Positions 1 through 11,098 of a stretch of 64,000 nt of DNA are shown here, piece by piece; the stretch's first letter is position 1, and the number at the start of each line of letters is the position of its first letter. Position numbers and translations under genes: made by a program. The notes beneath the pieces are model-generated. The model worked only from the letters and a program-made list of their open reading frames with translations. It made no database searches and was not told the DNA's origin. The stretch is from Sindora glabra (taxonomy: Eukaryota; Streptophyta; Magnoliopsida; Fabales; Fabaceae), in assembly GCA_020226215.1 (NCBI GenBank), contig CM035233.1, forward strand, positions 39,020,027 to 39,084,026, in the 5' to 3' direction.

Positions 1-1200
1 AAACAAATTCTAAAAGTAGAAGCCGACAGTAGACGTTTCAGTGTGTCTCTCAACTTTTAGAACAATTTATAACACATTATTGATATAATGATATATAGAT
101 ATATTATTAGATATGAATATTGATATATTATTGTATGATATATAAAATTTAACTAGAATTTAATATGTAATTAAATTTAAAAAATATATTAATATATTAT
201 TATATTAGTAACGTACCAAAATTTTCACCCAAGGATAGTCGGCAAATACCAATATAAGGGGACGAAAGGCTCCCCTTCCACGTTCCGGAACTGTTCTTTA
301 TTTCAAATTCTTTAATTTATCTCCAGTCACTAACCGTTAATTTCATTTTCTTAAATGACAAAGCGGTAATTTCCAAAAATTTTTGAATTTAAAATTTAAA
401 TATAAATTTTTTTAAAATAATATTAAATATTATTATATCACTAAAATACCAAAAACCGACTACCAATTTTGTAAAAAGATATTTTAATCTCCTCTTTTTC
501 TTTCTTTTCCTTTTCTCTTAAGAAGAAATAAAGATGTATATATTTTTATAAAGCTCATTATTTTTATTAAAATTCATTATTTAATATAAAATTAATTTTA
601 TTTTATCTTTCTTTCTGAAATAATTTTTTCTTGAAAAATAAGCGACGGATCTATGTTCATTGCGAAAACCAATGCATTTTGTAAAACGTAATTATCATAA
701 TTATGTTAGCTTTGGTCTTTAGACGGCGTAGACAATAAGCAAAGATCCTAATCCCATTCCCACCATGCAAAACTTCACGTTTTGCGTTGTGAAGTAATAG
801 TTTCCTTTTTTATTTTTTTTATATTCTAAAAATAAGATTCTTATTGTGGATCTCGAACCTTCTGTTGGATGATATAATATTCTGACAAAAAAATAAATAC
901 AGATTAGATTTATTTCATCAATAGTTTCAAATTTTATCTTTAAATATAAATATACGTGGAAGGATTAAATGTCTTGATATTTTTTTTTTATCTTTTTAAC
1001 TGACTATGACCGTCTTATTCTTGCAAAAATGACAAAAAGGAAAAAAGAACAAATCACTAATTTAACAAATAATTTAAGTAGGGCTAAGTGTTAGTGTAAT
1101 TTATGCGATTTGGTTTTTCAATTCTTATAAATATTATTTTCTCAGTCTGTATTTTTTTATCATGGCACTTCTAAGAAAACATAAAGTTTCACTTCATTTA
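1..1200. other. AT-rich intergenic DNA, no gene seen
   Basis: Low-complexity AT-rich sequence with no open frame of useful length. Two less AT-rich patches stand out, at about 230-300 and 715-800. The second contains a short stem, ACTTCAC at 772-778 against GTGAAGT at 789-795. No function is assigned. Confidence 0.6.
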
Positions 1201-1952
1201 GGGTCGGTTTGATCGAAGGATAATGAATTTTTGGAATTTATTTTCTAACTTTCTCTTATTTTGATATTAAAAAATTTTAATCAATAGAAAAATAAATTCT
1301 GATCAATCGGAAAGTTATATTATTTTTGAAAAAAATAATTTTTCATTTTAAAAAATAAAATTTATTTTCATTGTTATTTAGTACATCCATACCTGAACCT
1401 AAATTTTTTACCTTCTCACCTTATTAAGCAATCACGATCATAAATAAAATTTATTTTTATTTATTAAATATTTTATGATGGATATTCTATTTTTATTTTT
1501 ATAAAATCTATTTTTATTTATTAAAATTTAGGTTCACATTTTTATGCAATTCTTACAAAAATATTCTCCCTTTTTTTCTCATGATGGATATTTTATTATA
1601 TAATATTTTATAACAATTAATTAAATTAACTATGTGAATCTATGTATAAAATTTTGTAATGCCTTTAATATATATTTTATTATTAAAAATTAATCATTTT
1701 TTGACTATTGGGTATCAAGAATAATAAAAATTTTATTAAATTTTTTTAAAAGGTAAGTAAAATTACAATAATTTTGAAGTAAATAAATTTGATTTACTTT
1801 AAACGGAATTAACTTTTCTTTGTATACCAAATACTAAAAAATATTTTTTCTCTATGCACCAAACAATAGAAAATCAATTCATTTTCTAGAAATATATTTT
1901 CTTAGGAAAGTATTTTCTAAAAATTCTATTTTTCCTTAAACCAAACGGACCC
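1201..1952. mobile_element. Tourist-like (PIF/Harbinger-type) MITE
   Basis: A 752-bp non-coding element. The left end reads GGGTCGGTTTGATCG and the reverse complement of the right end reads GGGTCCGTTTGGTTT, so the terminal inverted repeats match well. It is flanked on both sides by TTA (1198-1200 and 1953-1955), the target-site preference of PIF/Harbinger elements. The interior is AT-rich without coding capacity, so any movement would have needed a transposase encoded elsewhere. Confidence 0.75.
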
Positions 1953-2248
1953 TTAAATAACTTAAGAATTCAACTCACGTTAAATTCATCATTTTTTATG
2001 TGAAACTCTTAAATTTTGACATCATGCCAAATTAAGTTCATTCGATCTAACTAGCAACTTCAATTTATTTTACTAATAAATTTAAATAAATTTTCTCGTA
2101 AATAGTAAAACATAACAATAACTTTTCTCGTAAATTATTATTTTATTAATTTATGATATTACACTGTGAAAATCTATTTTCTAATTAATGCATCTCATAT
2201 AAAAAAATTCTTTATAGATCATATAGAAATAATTACTTTTGACATCAT

Positions 2249-2997
2249 GACTCCATTGCACATAAGTAGATGATAAGTTAACTGATAATTAATAAATTAG
2301 TTTGTAACTAATAAATTAATTGATAGTTAATAATTTATAACTAATAACTAATAAATTAACTAATTATTTAAGAAGTGTAAATTAGTTACCCAACTAGCTA
2401 ATATTGCAAAGTGACATAAAATGATATATTAATAAAAATAAATATATAATTAAAATAATTTATATTTATCTAAAAATTAAATTATATTAATATAATTAAT
2501 AAGTTTAAAATAAAAATAAAATATTTAATATTTAATTAATTATATTTTATAAACTTATATATTAATTTACTTACATAATTATTATTTTATTATTTATAAT
2601 AAAATTGTAATTATTTAAAATATAATTAATTATATTTTATGATATTATTTAATTATTTACATAAATATTTTCATATATTTATAATTTAAAATTCGGATAT
2701 AATTATGTTAAAATTAAGTTAATTATAGTTTATGAAAAAATATTCATATTTATATTATAAAAGGTATGGATTGTAAATTAATAAAAATAATAAAGATAAA
2801 TTTAAAAAGAATTTGAAGATACAGTAACTTATAAGTTATAAATTACATTAATAACTTATTAAATTAGAACTTATTTTTTTAATAAATCAGTGAATTTAAT
2901 AAATTAGTAAAAGAAACACCTCTAAAAATTAATATATAACTTATTAACCAAGTCAATAAGTTATAAGTTAACTTATTTTGTAGTATAAAATAGAACC
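2249..2997. mobile_element. MITE with GACTCCATT termini, copy 1
   Basis: A 749-bp AT-rich element. Its left end GACTCCATTG and the reverse complement of its right end, GGTTCTATTT, form diverged inverted repeats. The interior closely matches the element at 62851-63487, sharing for example AAAAGGTATGGATTGTAAAT near 2760. The flanking triplets are CAT and TAT. The superfamily was not resolved; the second copy suggests a 3-bp TSD. Confidence 0.65.
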
Positions 2998-3423
2998 TAT
3001 TTGTGTAAATTTATAAATAAATTAAAATTATTTATAGATTATAAGGATAGTAGTGTGATTCTTATAATTATTATTTCTAATTATTTTTATGATTAAAATA
3101 ACTTTATGTTATGCTATATGTGCTTTTATAAAATTTATTGTCAATAGTTGTTGTGAGAGTAATTTTTTTGTTGAAAAATAAAAAATATTATTGAAATTAA
3201 AATGGAAATGATCTTGAGTTTCATTTGTTTTGTTATAATGCATTTTTTGACAAAAAATTTTATTTATATATCATGTACTTCAAAAATAATATATGATATT
3301 ATGATAATATAAAAATAATTTTTAAATATAAAATATTATTTTATATTATATTTTTATATTTAATATTAAATAAATAAAAAAATTTATGTTAATTTTTATA
3401 AATATAAAAAAATTATTAATCTC

Positions 3424-3480
<57 letters not shown>

Positions 3481-4449
3481 TTGCAATTTTTACTTTTTTA
3501 ATTGGACAAAAATTCATTCTAATTTCAAAAAGTAATATAATAATTAAAAATATTTAAATAATTTTAATAAAAATATTAATTTAAAATATTTAAATTAATT
3601 TTATTTATTATCTTTTATATCTAAAGTAAAGATATTCAATAAATTTAAAAATTATTAATAATAATAAATTAATTATAATATTATTTTGTTATTTTTAAAT
3701 TAATTAATAATATAATTTTTTTTATCTAATTAAAATAGAAGTGAGAGTTGATCATCCTCAATATAAATATAAATAAATAAAATTATTCCATTGTCGTGGG
3801 AAACAAAACTTGGCAATAAAGTTTTCTTCGGGGACACGCACGCTTACGCAACCGCATATGTAAAACCCAAACGCAGAACGCGTGAAGCAAAGTGTGAAAG
3901 GAGTAGTTTGATTGATATAAAATGTAATTTTTCTTCAGAAATTAAATTTTTTTTAAAATAATTTTTATATAAATTTTTTCATAAAATAATCAAAATTATT
4001 TAATTAATAAATAAAAAATAATATTATTAATAAATAATTTTTTATATTTTATTTAATTTAATTTTAAATATTTTAAGAAGTACTAATAAAAAAATTATTA
4101 TATTCTTAATATTATTATAATATAAATTAATACATTTTAATAATAAATAATATAAAAAAATATAACGAAATATAACTTAATTAAAAAGAGACGGGCAAGT
4201 ACTTCCATATCATGTAAACAGTAAATTTTTTTTAAAAATTTTAATTTATTAAATAATATGAATTAAATAACTCTTTTTTTTCTATTTTAAAAAAATAGAA
4301 TACCCAATATTAATGGAATCAAATAATCCCTCGAAATATCCTAAGCGATTAGATCACATAGAAAAGTGTCAACCATTATTCTAATGCTTTTTAAACTAAT
4401 TTTTATATCTCAGCATCTTCCATGATGGCTGCCAAACACAGTCTTCTAG
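2998..4449. other. AT-rich region upstream of the DUF1645 gene
   Basis: No coding sequence. It contains a compound microsatellite (3424-3475) and a GC-richer patch at about 3820-3900 with an ACGCGT core that could be a distal promoter element. The rest is poly-A/T-rich sequence. Confidence 0.5.
3424..3475. repeat. (CA)n(TA)n compound microsatellite
   Basis: About 11 CA units run directly into about 15 AT units. This is a length-variable simple repeat, likely polymorphic. Confidence 0.9.
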
Positions 4450-4510
4450 TTTCTCTCTCTTCCGCTCTTTCCCCTTTATATATGTATATCCGGGCTATGC
4501 CATTTCCTAA
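4450..4510 (+). promoter_or_regulatory. Core promoter of the DUF1645 gene
   Basis: A TATA box (TTTATATATG at 4475-4484) lies about 100 bp before the start codon. A pyrimidine-rich tract (4450-4474) immediately precedes it, as in many plant core promoters. The expected transcription start near 4505-4515 would give a 5' UTR of roughly 75 nt. The start site is inferred from spacing only. Confidence 0.6.
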
Positions 4511-4584
4511 TCCCGTGAAACAGAAACACCGAAATTGAAGAGCAACAAAGAAATCTGAAGGTTTGGTTTATCAAATTGCTCCAA

Positions 4585-5505
4585 ATGCAGAAACAAGAGA
4601 GTGAGGACTTGCTGGTTTGTCCAAGCTTCAATAGCTACTCCTCCGATAGGCTCGTCGATGTCGCCGATCAAGTTACGAAGAGCTTGCCGCAAAACGCTGA
4701 CGTTGATGGCTTCTCTAATGGCAGTGATTTCGAGTTCATCAAGTTCCGCAAGGCTGCAGATGAGGTTTTCTTCGATGGTTGTGACGGTCCGGTTTTTCCG
4801 ATTTTCAATCGGGATCTTCTAGCAGAGTATGAGAATGGTGGTGGACGGAATCCTACTGCAGCGGTGGAGGAGGACGTGGTGGCGCTTCAATTTCCGATGA
4901 GGAAGTTGTTGATTGACGATGATCTGTGTCAGCGGACCGATCGGGATCCGCCGTCATGCTCATCGTCGGAGGCTCGTGACCTCGACGGAATTCCGCCGGA
5001 TACTTACTGTGTGTGGACGCCTAATTTGGAGAAATCACCATCAGCTTCGCCTTCGCCTAGCAGATGCAAGAAGAGCAGCTCCACCGGATCATCATCTTCA
5101 AAACGGTGGAAGCTTTTGGATTTGCTCCGCCGGAGTAACAGTGACGGAAAGGACTCATACGTGTTCTTGACGCCATCGTCTTCGGCGTCGAATTTGGCGA
5201 GGAAAAAGGAAGTGAAAGCAGAGAGCTCGAAAGAACAGCAGCAGCGGAGCTCAAAAAGCAGTGAGTCCTCCAGGGTGGCCGGAAAGCCGAAGGCGAAGGT
5301 CAGCCCCGTCGCCGGCGGCCGGGACAAGAAGGTATCGGCGCACGAGGCATTGTACGTGAGAAATCGGGATATGAGGAAAGTTGATAAGAGAAGGTCATAT
5401 CTACCGTACAGGCAAGACTTGGTTGGGTTCTGTGCAAGTATTAACGGAATACGAAGGGCCTTCTCTTCCTTCCCTTCTTTGCCGTCTAACGTCCGAGTCG
5501 TTTGA
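4585..5505 (+). CDS. DUF1645-family protein, intronless, 306 aa
   Basis: A plant-specific protein of unknown biochemical function. Relatives in this family have been linked to stress responses and to organ or grain size. Conserved family blocks in order: CPSFNSYSSDRL (residues 12-23), an acidic FEFIKF segment (49-54), PIFNRDLL (72-79), YCVWTP (141-146), a basic block beginning KRWKLLDLLRRSNSDGKD (173-190) and continuing to VFL, and RRSYLPYRQDLVGF (269-282). Ser- and Lys-rich linkers lie between them. No signal peptide or membrane segment is visible, so a nuclear or cytosolic location is likely. The start is ATG 4585; an in-frame TTG nine bases upstream is not a plausible plant start. The stop is TGA 5503-5505. 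GC content is clearly above the surroundings, as expected for a real gene. It has a TATA box upstream and AATAAA downstream. This is the only intact host gene in the window. Confidence 0.93.
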   Translation: MQKQESEDLLVCPSFNSYSSDRLVDVADQVTKSLPQNADVDGFSNGSDFEFIKFRKAADEVFFDGCDGPVFPIFNRDLLAEYENGGGRNPTAAVEEDVVALQFPMRKLLIDDDLCQRTDRDPPSCSSSEARDLDGIPPDTYCVWTPNLEKSPSASPSPSRCKKSSSTGSSSSKRWKLLDLLRRSNSDGKDSYVFLTPSSSASNLARKKEVKAESSKEQQQRSSKSSESSRVAGKPKAKVSPVAGGRDKKVSAHEALYVRNRDMRKVDKRRSYLPYRQDLVGFCASINGIRRAFSSFPSLPSNVRVV

Positions 5506-5524
5506 CGGTTTGAGATATCTAATG

Positions 5525-5740
5525 GTATGATTGGATGTAAGTAAAAATAGAAGGAAGAATAATTGGGGGTGAAAGAAAATAAAGGAGAAAAAAATTAAAA
5601 ATAAAAAAAATTTATTTTGTAGTGTTTGAAATGAGTGAAAAAGGGAGGAGAAATAATAGGAGTGAAATGAATTTCTTTTATTTGAAATGTATGAAAATAA
5701 GAGGGGAAGGAAACATAAATAAGTAAAATGATTATAATAT
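5525..5740. mobile_element. Purine-rich MITE-like repeat next to the gene's 3' end
   Basis: A one-strand purine-rich stretch with GGGGGTGAAAGAAAATAAAG and related GGGAGGAGAAATAA motifs. It resembles the element inserted in duplication copy A at about 43060-43285 (GGGGTGAAAGAAAATAGG). The termini are not clean here, so the boundaries are approximate. Confidence 0.4.
5578..5583 (+). terminator. Candidate poly(A) signal of the DUF1645 gene
   Basis: AATAAA lies about 73 bp after the stop codon in A-rich sequence, a suitable distance for a plant 3' end. It falls inside a MITE-like stretch (5525-5740), so the transcript may end within transposon-derived sequence. Confidence 0.4.
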
Positions 5741-6839
5741 TTTTTTATTATATTATGTTAAGATAGTTATAAAATTATTTAATAAAATTAATTAAAATAA
5801 TTTGAAAATAAAAAAAATTATGTTAAATTTTTTTTCTTATTATTAACATATTTATATTAATAAATTTAAATTTTATATAATTAATAAATTTCAAAAAATA
5901 TGTACTATAATTTTTAAAAAAAATTATGATGAAGTAATTATTTTATTATTTAATAAAATTAAATAAAAAATAATTTATCGATAAAATAATTTATGTTAAA
6001 TATTTAAGTTATTACTTACATATTTATATTTATAAATATAACAACACTTCGAACTTCCCACAACTCTGATGCGACAGATTCTTCTTTGGACAGAGTAGCG
6101 GTGGACTTCCTTGACTTTTCGAAGTAGAACGTGACGCAATTGCAAACTGAACAAGACCCAAGGCTGATTTTGAAAATGAAGAAAACAAATCAATTTTCAT
6201 CTGTTCTCTTTCTATTTTTGGGGCGTAAATATTTTCACTGGGGCTCACTACTTTGCACAAAACCCGATGGCATCCCCTTGCAATTTTCCCGTGCCAAACA
6301 GACATAAATTTCCCTCCACCCCCGTTTTCACTCCAGCAATTTCCCCTCCTCATTTCGTCCGTTCCAAATGTATTGTAAATAATTTTAATTAAAATTTTGA
6401 TGAAAAATAATTAATAATTTGTAGAAACATGAGGAAATAAGGGTAGGAAATTAGATTCGTTTGCTTTGTTCATTATTATTATTATTATTATTTTGTTTTT
6501 CGTTGCTTTAGACTGTCCGTTATTTATTACTTATTTATGTTAATTAATAGGTGATAAAAAGAATAAATTCTGAGGTCAATTATGCGATAATGCTTTCGGT
6601 TAAAGAAAAAAATTAGGTTGATATCCTTGGAAAGGAAGCGATATTTAATTTTTTTCCCTCTTTTGGATTAAGGAATTTTTCTAAATAAGATTATTTATTG
6701 AATGAGATCATTTATATTGATTGAAATTCGAATTTGTTAATGATCTTATTTAAAATTTCATAACTAATTAAGTAAGTATGTGTGCACCAATTGACAAAAT
6801 TCATATAATGTCTATGATAATCGATCAAATTTCAAGCGC

Positions 6840-6873
<34 letters not shown>

Positions 6874-7567
6874 AAATCGACCTTGCTTTCACTGTGTTTC
6901 AAGGAGTTCAATATGTGGACACAAGTTGAATAATCTTTATTTTCTGTCTATGGTTTTTCTATAAAAAATGTGCCTACGCCCTTTTTTTTTATGTAAGTTT
7001 TACCTTAATCCAATAAAGCAAAGAGTCCAACCCTAAATTTCAGGGGCAAATAAGAGGATAATCCAAATGCTAGATGCCGAATGTGAATAAGGTGTGAACT
7101 CCCACAGCACAATAACGATAGTAATGCAAGTACGTGGGTTGATCAAACTGGTCGGGAAAATATGGTGAAATATCGTGACTCTTTTTAATTATGCTTAGTT
7201 TTTTTTAAGTTAATCATTTTATCTGAAATTTTTGGTATAATTGAATTATTGCTTCTAGAACTAATTTGACTTGACAATAGTTTTTGAATCGTGACTTGCT
7301 TAATATAATTGAAAAATCTCATCTTTTTATCAACTTTTTTTTCCTCTAAGAAGTAGATAATTTTATACAAATTGAATAACCATCATACGGTGCATAAGTT
7401 TCAACTAAGGGAAGAAATTTTGATGGACACCCCGTACCACTTCTTATAGAAAAATCAACTCATTTAATAGCTTGACAATCAGATTCGTTGCAAGTCCCTG
7501 AACACCATAACATGTCAAGAGGTAAAAACAGACATAAATGTAAAACTTGTTAATTTCAAATTTTATA
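5741..7567. other. AT-rich intergenic DNA with microsatellites
   Basis: No gene recognised. A less AT-rich island at about 6050-6360 contains a 107-codon minus-strand open frame with no recognisable motif and no promoter context; it is treated as chance. Microsatellites are (ATT)n at 6471-6493 and (AT)n at 6844-6871. Another less AT-rich patch at 7020-7170 is also unexplained. Confidence 0.5.
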
Positions 7568-8404
7568 TAATAAGTTTTGATTACAACAATTGAATGTTAT
7601 AACAACATTGTATGTTTTATAATAAAATGCTATAAAATTTTTAATAGAAATATAACATTATGATTGCAATAACATTACTTGATTATGTGCCAAAAAATTA
7701 TATTTTATACAAACACTACTGGATGTATGATTGATTAAGATACATGATATGATGATTATGTATATTCTTGTACTAATTTGTTATATGTTTTATATATAAA
7801 TTGTATATATTAATATTTTGATATATTACATTGGACTAATCAAAGAGCCAGTAAAGATTATATACATCACATAATAGAAAAGTCCAAGAAGAAGAAATAG
7901 ATTTGGCATTGAAATAAAGAAATGGAAGATTTTATCATGCTAAACTTACGAATGAATAAAGAAGCGAAAAAGGGCGGAATGAAAATGAGATTCAAGTATT
8001 GAAGAATTTAAATACTAAAGTGTTTGAAGTTTGGAAACATTAAGAAAAACTTAAGAACTTCATTAATATAATTTTTTTAAGCTTAGACTTCCTTATAAAA
8101 TAGAATTTTTCATGATATAGAGTATAAGTATGTTTTTAAAATCTTGGCATTGAGGAAAATGTTTCAAAAAAATAGTCTACAATTATATTTTTATAAGATA
8201 GTCTATGAGATACTTCAAAAACTAATAAAATATAAGGTTTTGGTTTTTTCAATTTTAACTTTTGGTCACTTTTTTTATCATATTTCACAAACTAACCATG
8301 ATTTAACTATTAAAATTTTTTCATATGAAAATAGACTTAAAAAGCTCTCTATGGATAAGTCATTTGCTTAAAATAATTAAAATATGAAAAAATTATAAAT
8401 TTTA

Positions 8405-10889
8405 TGATCCTTAAATTAGACAAAGAAAAAGCTTATAACTTTTTGGAATGGCATTTCATTAGAAAAGTTCTTAAATTTTTTTGAATTTCCATCTAAATGG
8501 ATTAATCTGGTTATGAGTTTGATATCTAATGTCTCATGTAACATTTTGTTTAATGGAGGAAAGTTGGAATCCTTTCAACCTGCTAGAGGGCTTTGTTAGG
8601 GAGATCCCCTATCTCCTTATCTTTTTATTTTAGATCTTGAATACTTACATTATATGATAAGAGATAAGGTGGAAAATAAATGCTGGGATCCTATTAAGTC
8701 TAACAAACAAGGACTAAAATTTTCTCATTTATTTTATACTGATTATGTAATCCTTTGCTTAAAAGAAACTTTAAAAAAATGCATCAATATAAAATAGGTT
8801 TTGGATGATTTCTATGCTATCTCAGGGCTTAAAGTAAATTTAAATAAATCTAAGATCTATTTTTCTAAAAATACTAATATATATTTGAGGGATCAAATTA
8901 ATGTTGTTTTGGGCACAAATTATAGTAACAATTTAGTTAGATATTTAGGAGTTAATACTGAAGCAAACTATAACTCTGCCAATTTCTATAATATTATGGA
9001 CAAAGTTAGGCAAAGTATAAATTCTTAGGCAATCTTGATGATTATCATTTGTAAGAAGAATAACTCTTATTAAATCTATCCTTTCAGTTATTCCCTTGTA
9101 TAATATGTCTTGCACCAAATTCCTAAAAGCATAAATAACAAGCTTGATCAATTGATAAGAAGTTTTTTCTGGGGAAAAAGGTGTCCTTAATAGGAAGATG
9201 CCATTAGTTAAATGGGATAGGATAACTCTGCTTAAATATGGTGGTGGATTAGGTATTAGGGATTATGAATCTATGAATGTGGCTATGCTTAATAAAATGG
9301 TTGGGAACTTCCATTAGAATGATAACGCCCTTTAGGTACAAGTTCTAAAGAAAAAATATCTCCCCAAACAACTTCAATCTAAGTCTTCTTTAAGTAGAAA
9401 TTATTCTCATAATTAGAAAGCTTTGTTTTAAACTTTAGATATATTAAAGGTTAGTATGAAATTGGTTGTGGGTACAAAGGAACAAATTAATTTGTGGCAT
9501 AATCTTTAGGTTAAACCAATTCCTTTATATAATCAGATTCAAGGCCCAATTCCCTAACATGAATTAAATCTTACTATAAGGTATATATTAGTTGATGGTG
9601 CTTATAATTTTCATCTTCTTTCTTTTAAGCTACTTGAAAAAATTCAGGCTACAATTCTAAGTGTCCCTTCCAGTATTATGGGGAAGAATAATAAATTAGT
9701 ATGGGGTTTATTTAAGTCAGGACTATGTACTGCCAAAATTGTTTATACTTCTTTGAAAAAAAGATTTTCAACTTTATCCTGGCATGTCATTTAAATGGAT
9801 TTAGGAAATTTCAACCTTACCTAAAATTTAAAATTTCATTTGGTTGGTAGTATTAAATAGAATTCAAATAAGTGAGTTTCTTGTTAGGAGGGATATGGAT
9901 GTTTTTCCAATTTGTCAAATATGTAGAATTGGTATTGACTCAACCAAGCATATTCTTAAGGAATGTAATATAGCCATGAACCTATGGAGTACCTTGCCTT
10001 GTCTAATCTCTTATGTAAATTCTATCCATTTAGACTTCTTTGATTGGATCTAGTTCAATCTTACTTCATCTGAACTTTATTGTATCCATTTAGACTTCTT
10101 TGATTAGATCTAGTTCAATCTTACTTCATCTGAACTTTACTGTAATCTAAATATTCCATAGGCAACAATGTTTGCTTTTGGCTTATAGAACCTTTGGCTT
10201 AGTTGAAATAAAAATCTTTTCCAAAATAACCAAGGAGAAACTAATCTAAAATAATTCACAATAAGCAAAGCCATGAAATATTGGGCTGCAATGGGACAAC
10301 CTAAATTACTAAAATAGTAGTTAATTAAGGAGGCTAGATGGGAACCTTCTTTTACTGGATGGTTTAAATTGAACACTATTGGAGAAACTAAAGGTAACCC
10401 AGGTCTAGCATCTTGTTTAGCAATTATAAAGAATGTTAATGGTGAGTGGGTTATAAGAAACTCAAAAGGATTGGGAATATGCTCAAATTATGTAGCTAAA
10501 TGATGTGGATTGAGAGATAGTTTATTATTAGCTCTTAATAGGAGCCTACTCCCTATTATTATTGAAATGGAAGCTTTATCAATGGTGAATGTTATTAAAA
10601 GTACTAATCCAAAAATTCCTTCCTCCATTGTTATCTTATAGCAGATGTTAAATAGTTGTTAAAGAGGTGTGGAGAATTTAAGCTTGCTCATGTATATAAG
10701 GAAGCTAATGAAGTGGCTGATTTTGTAGCTAAAAATGTCCCTTCATTTTGTAATAATCTTAAGCTTTTGCTTGTTATTCCTCCTGAAGTTATTCCTTTTG
10801 TGTTAAAAGATGTAATTAGGGTTTCTAACCCTAAATTAACTTCTATTTTGTAGTTTATTTTAATGAATTATTTATTATAAAAAAGAAAG
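8405..10889 (+). pseudogene. 5'-truncated L1-type LINE: RT, zf-RVT and RNase H remnants
   Basis: A dead non-LTR retrotransposon. It begins abruptly inside the reverse transcriptase with ILKLDKEKAY (about 8407-8440). Next comes the RT block GDPLSPYLFI (about 8600), where the usual Gln before GD is a stop codon, then a degraded catalytic box FYTDY at about 8735 replacing FADD, so the second aspartate is lost. The thumb segment SGLKVNLNKSK follows at about 8822-8855. A zinc-finger region (CQICRIGIDSTKHILKEC) lies at about 9916-9970. An RNase H-like tail (IIEMEALSMVN; HVYKEANEVADFVA) spans about 10380-10850. Many stops and frameshifts are present. It is flanked by a perfect 14-bp TSD (AATTATAAATTTTA at 8391-8404 and 10890-10903) and ends in a short A-rich tail, as expected for target-primed reverse transcription. 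The 5' truncation is typical of LINEs. Confidence 0.9.
10021..10140 (+). repeat. 60-bp tandem duplication inside the LINE
   Basis: Two adjacent 60-bp units (10021-10080 and 10081-10140) differ at only a few bases. They lie just after the zinc-finger segment. The duplication is probably local and recent compared with the decay of the LINE. Confidence 0.9.
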
Positions 10890-11098
10890 AATTATAAATT
10901 TTACAATTTAAATCTTAAAATCATATTTTTACAATCCATTCTTTCTAACATTTGCTTATTGTTTTAATTATATCTCAAAAATTATATAAAATATGAGTAT
11001 AAAACTAATTTTATTTGAAATTATTTGAAAGTAGGCTCAAATAAATTTTTAATAATAAGTCATTCATTTAAAATGGACTTAAATAAAGAAGTTATGAC

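Noticed and set aside
4507..5327. Several frames on both strands overlapping the DUF1645 gene
   Set aside because: Shadows of the real gene in other frames.
6030..6353. 107-codon minus-strand frame downstream of the DUF1645 gene
   Set aside because: No recognisable domain, no intact gene context, and an overlapping frame of similar quality. Kept only as a note in the spacer entry.
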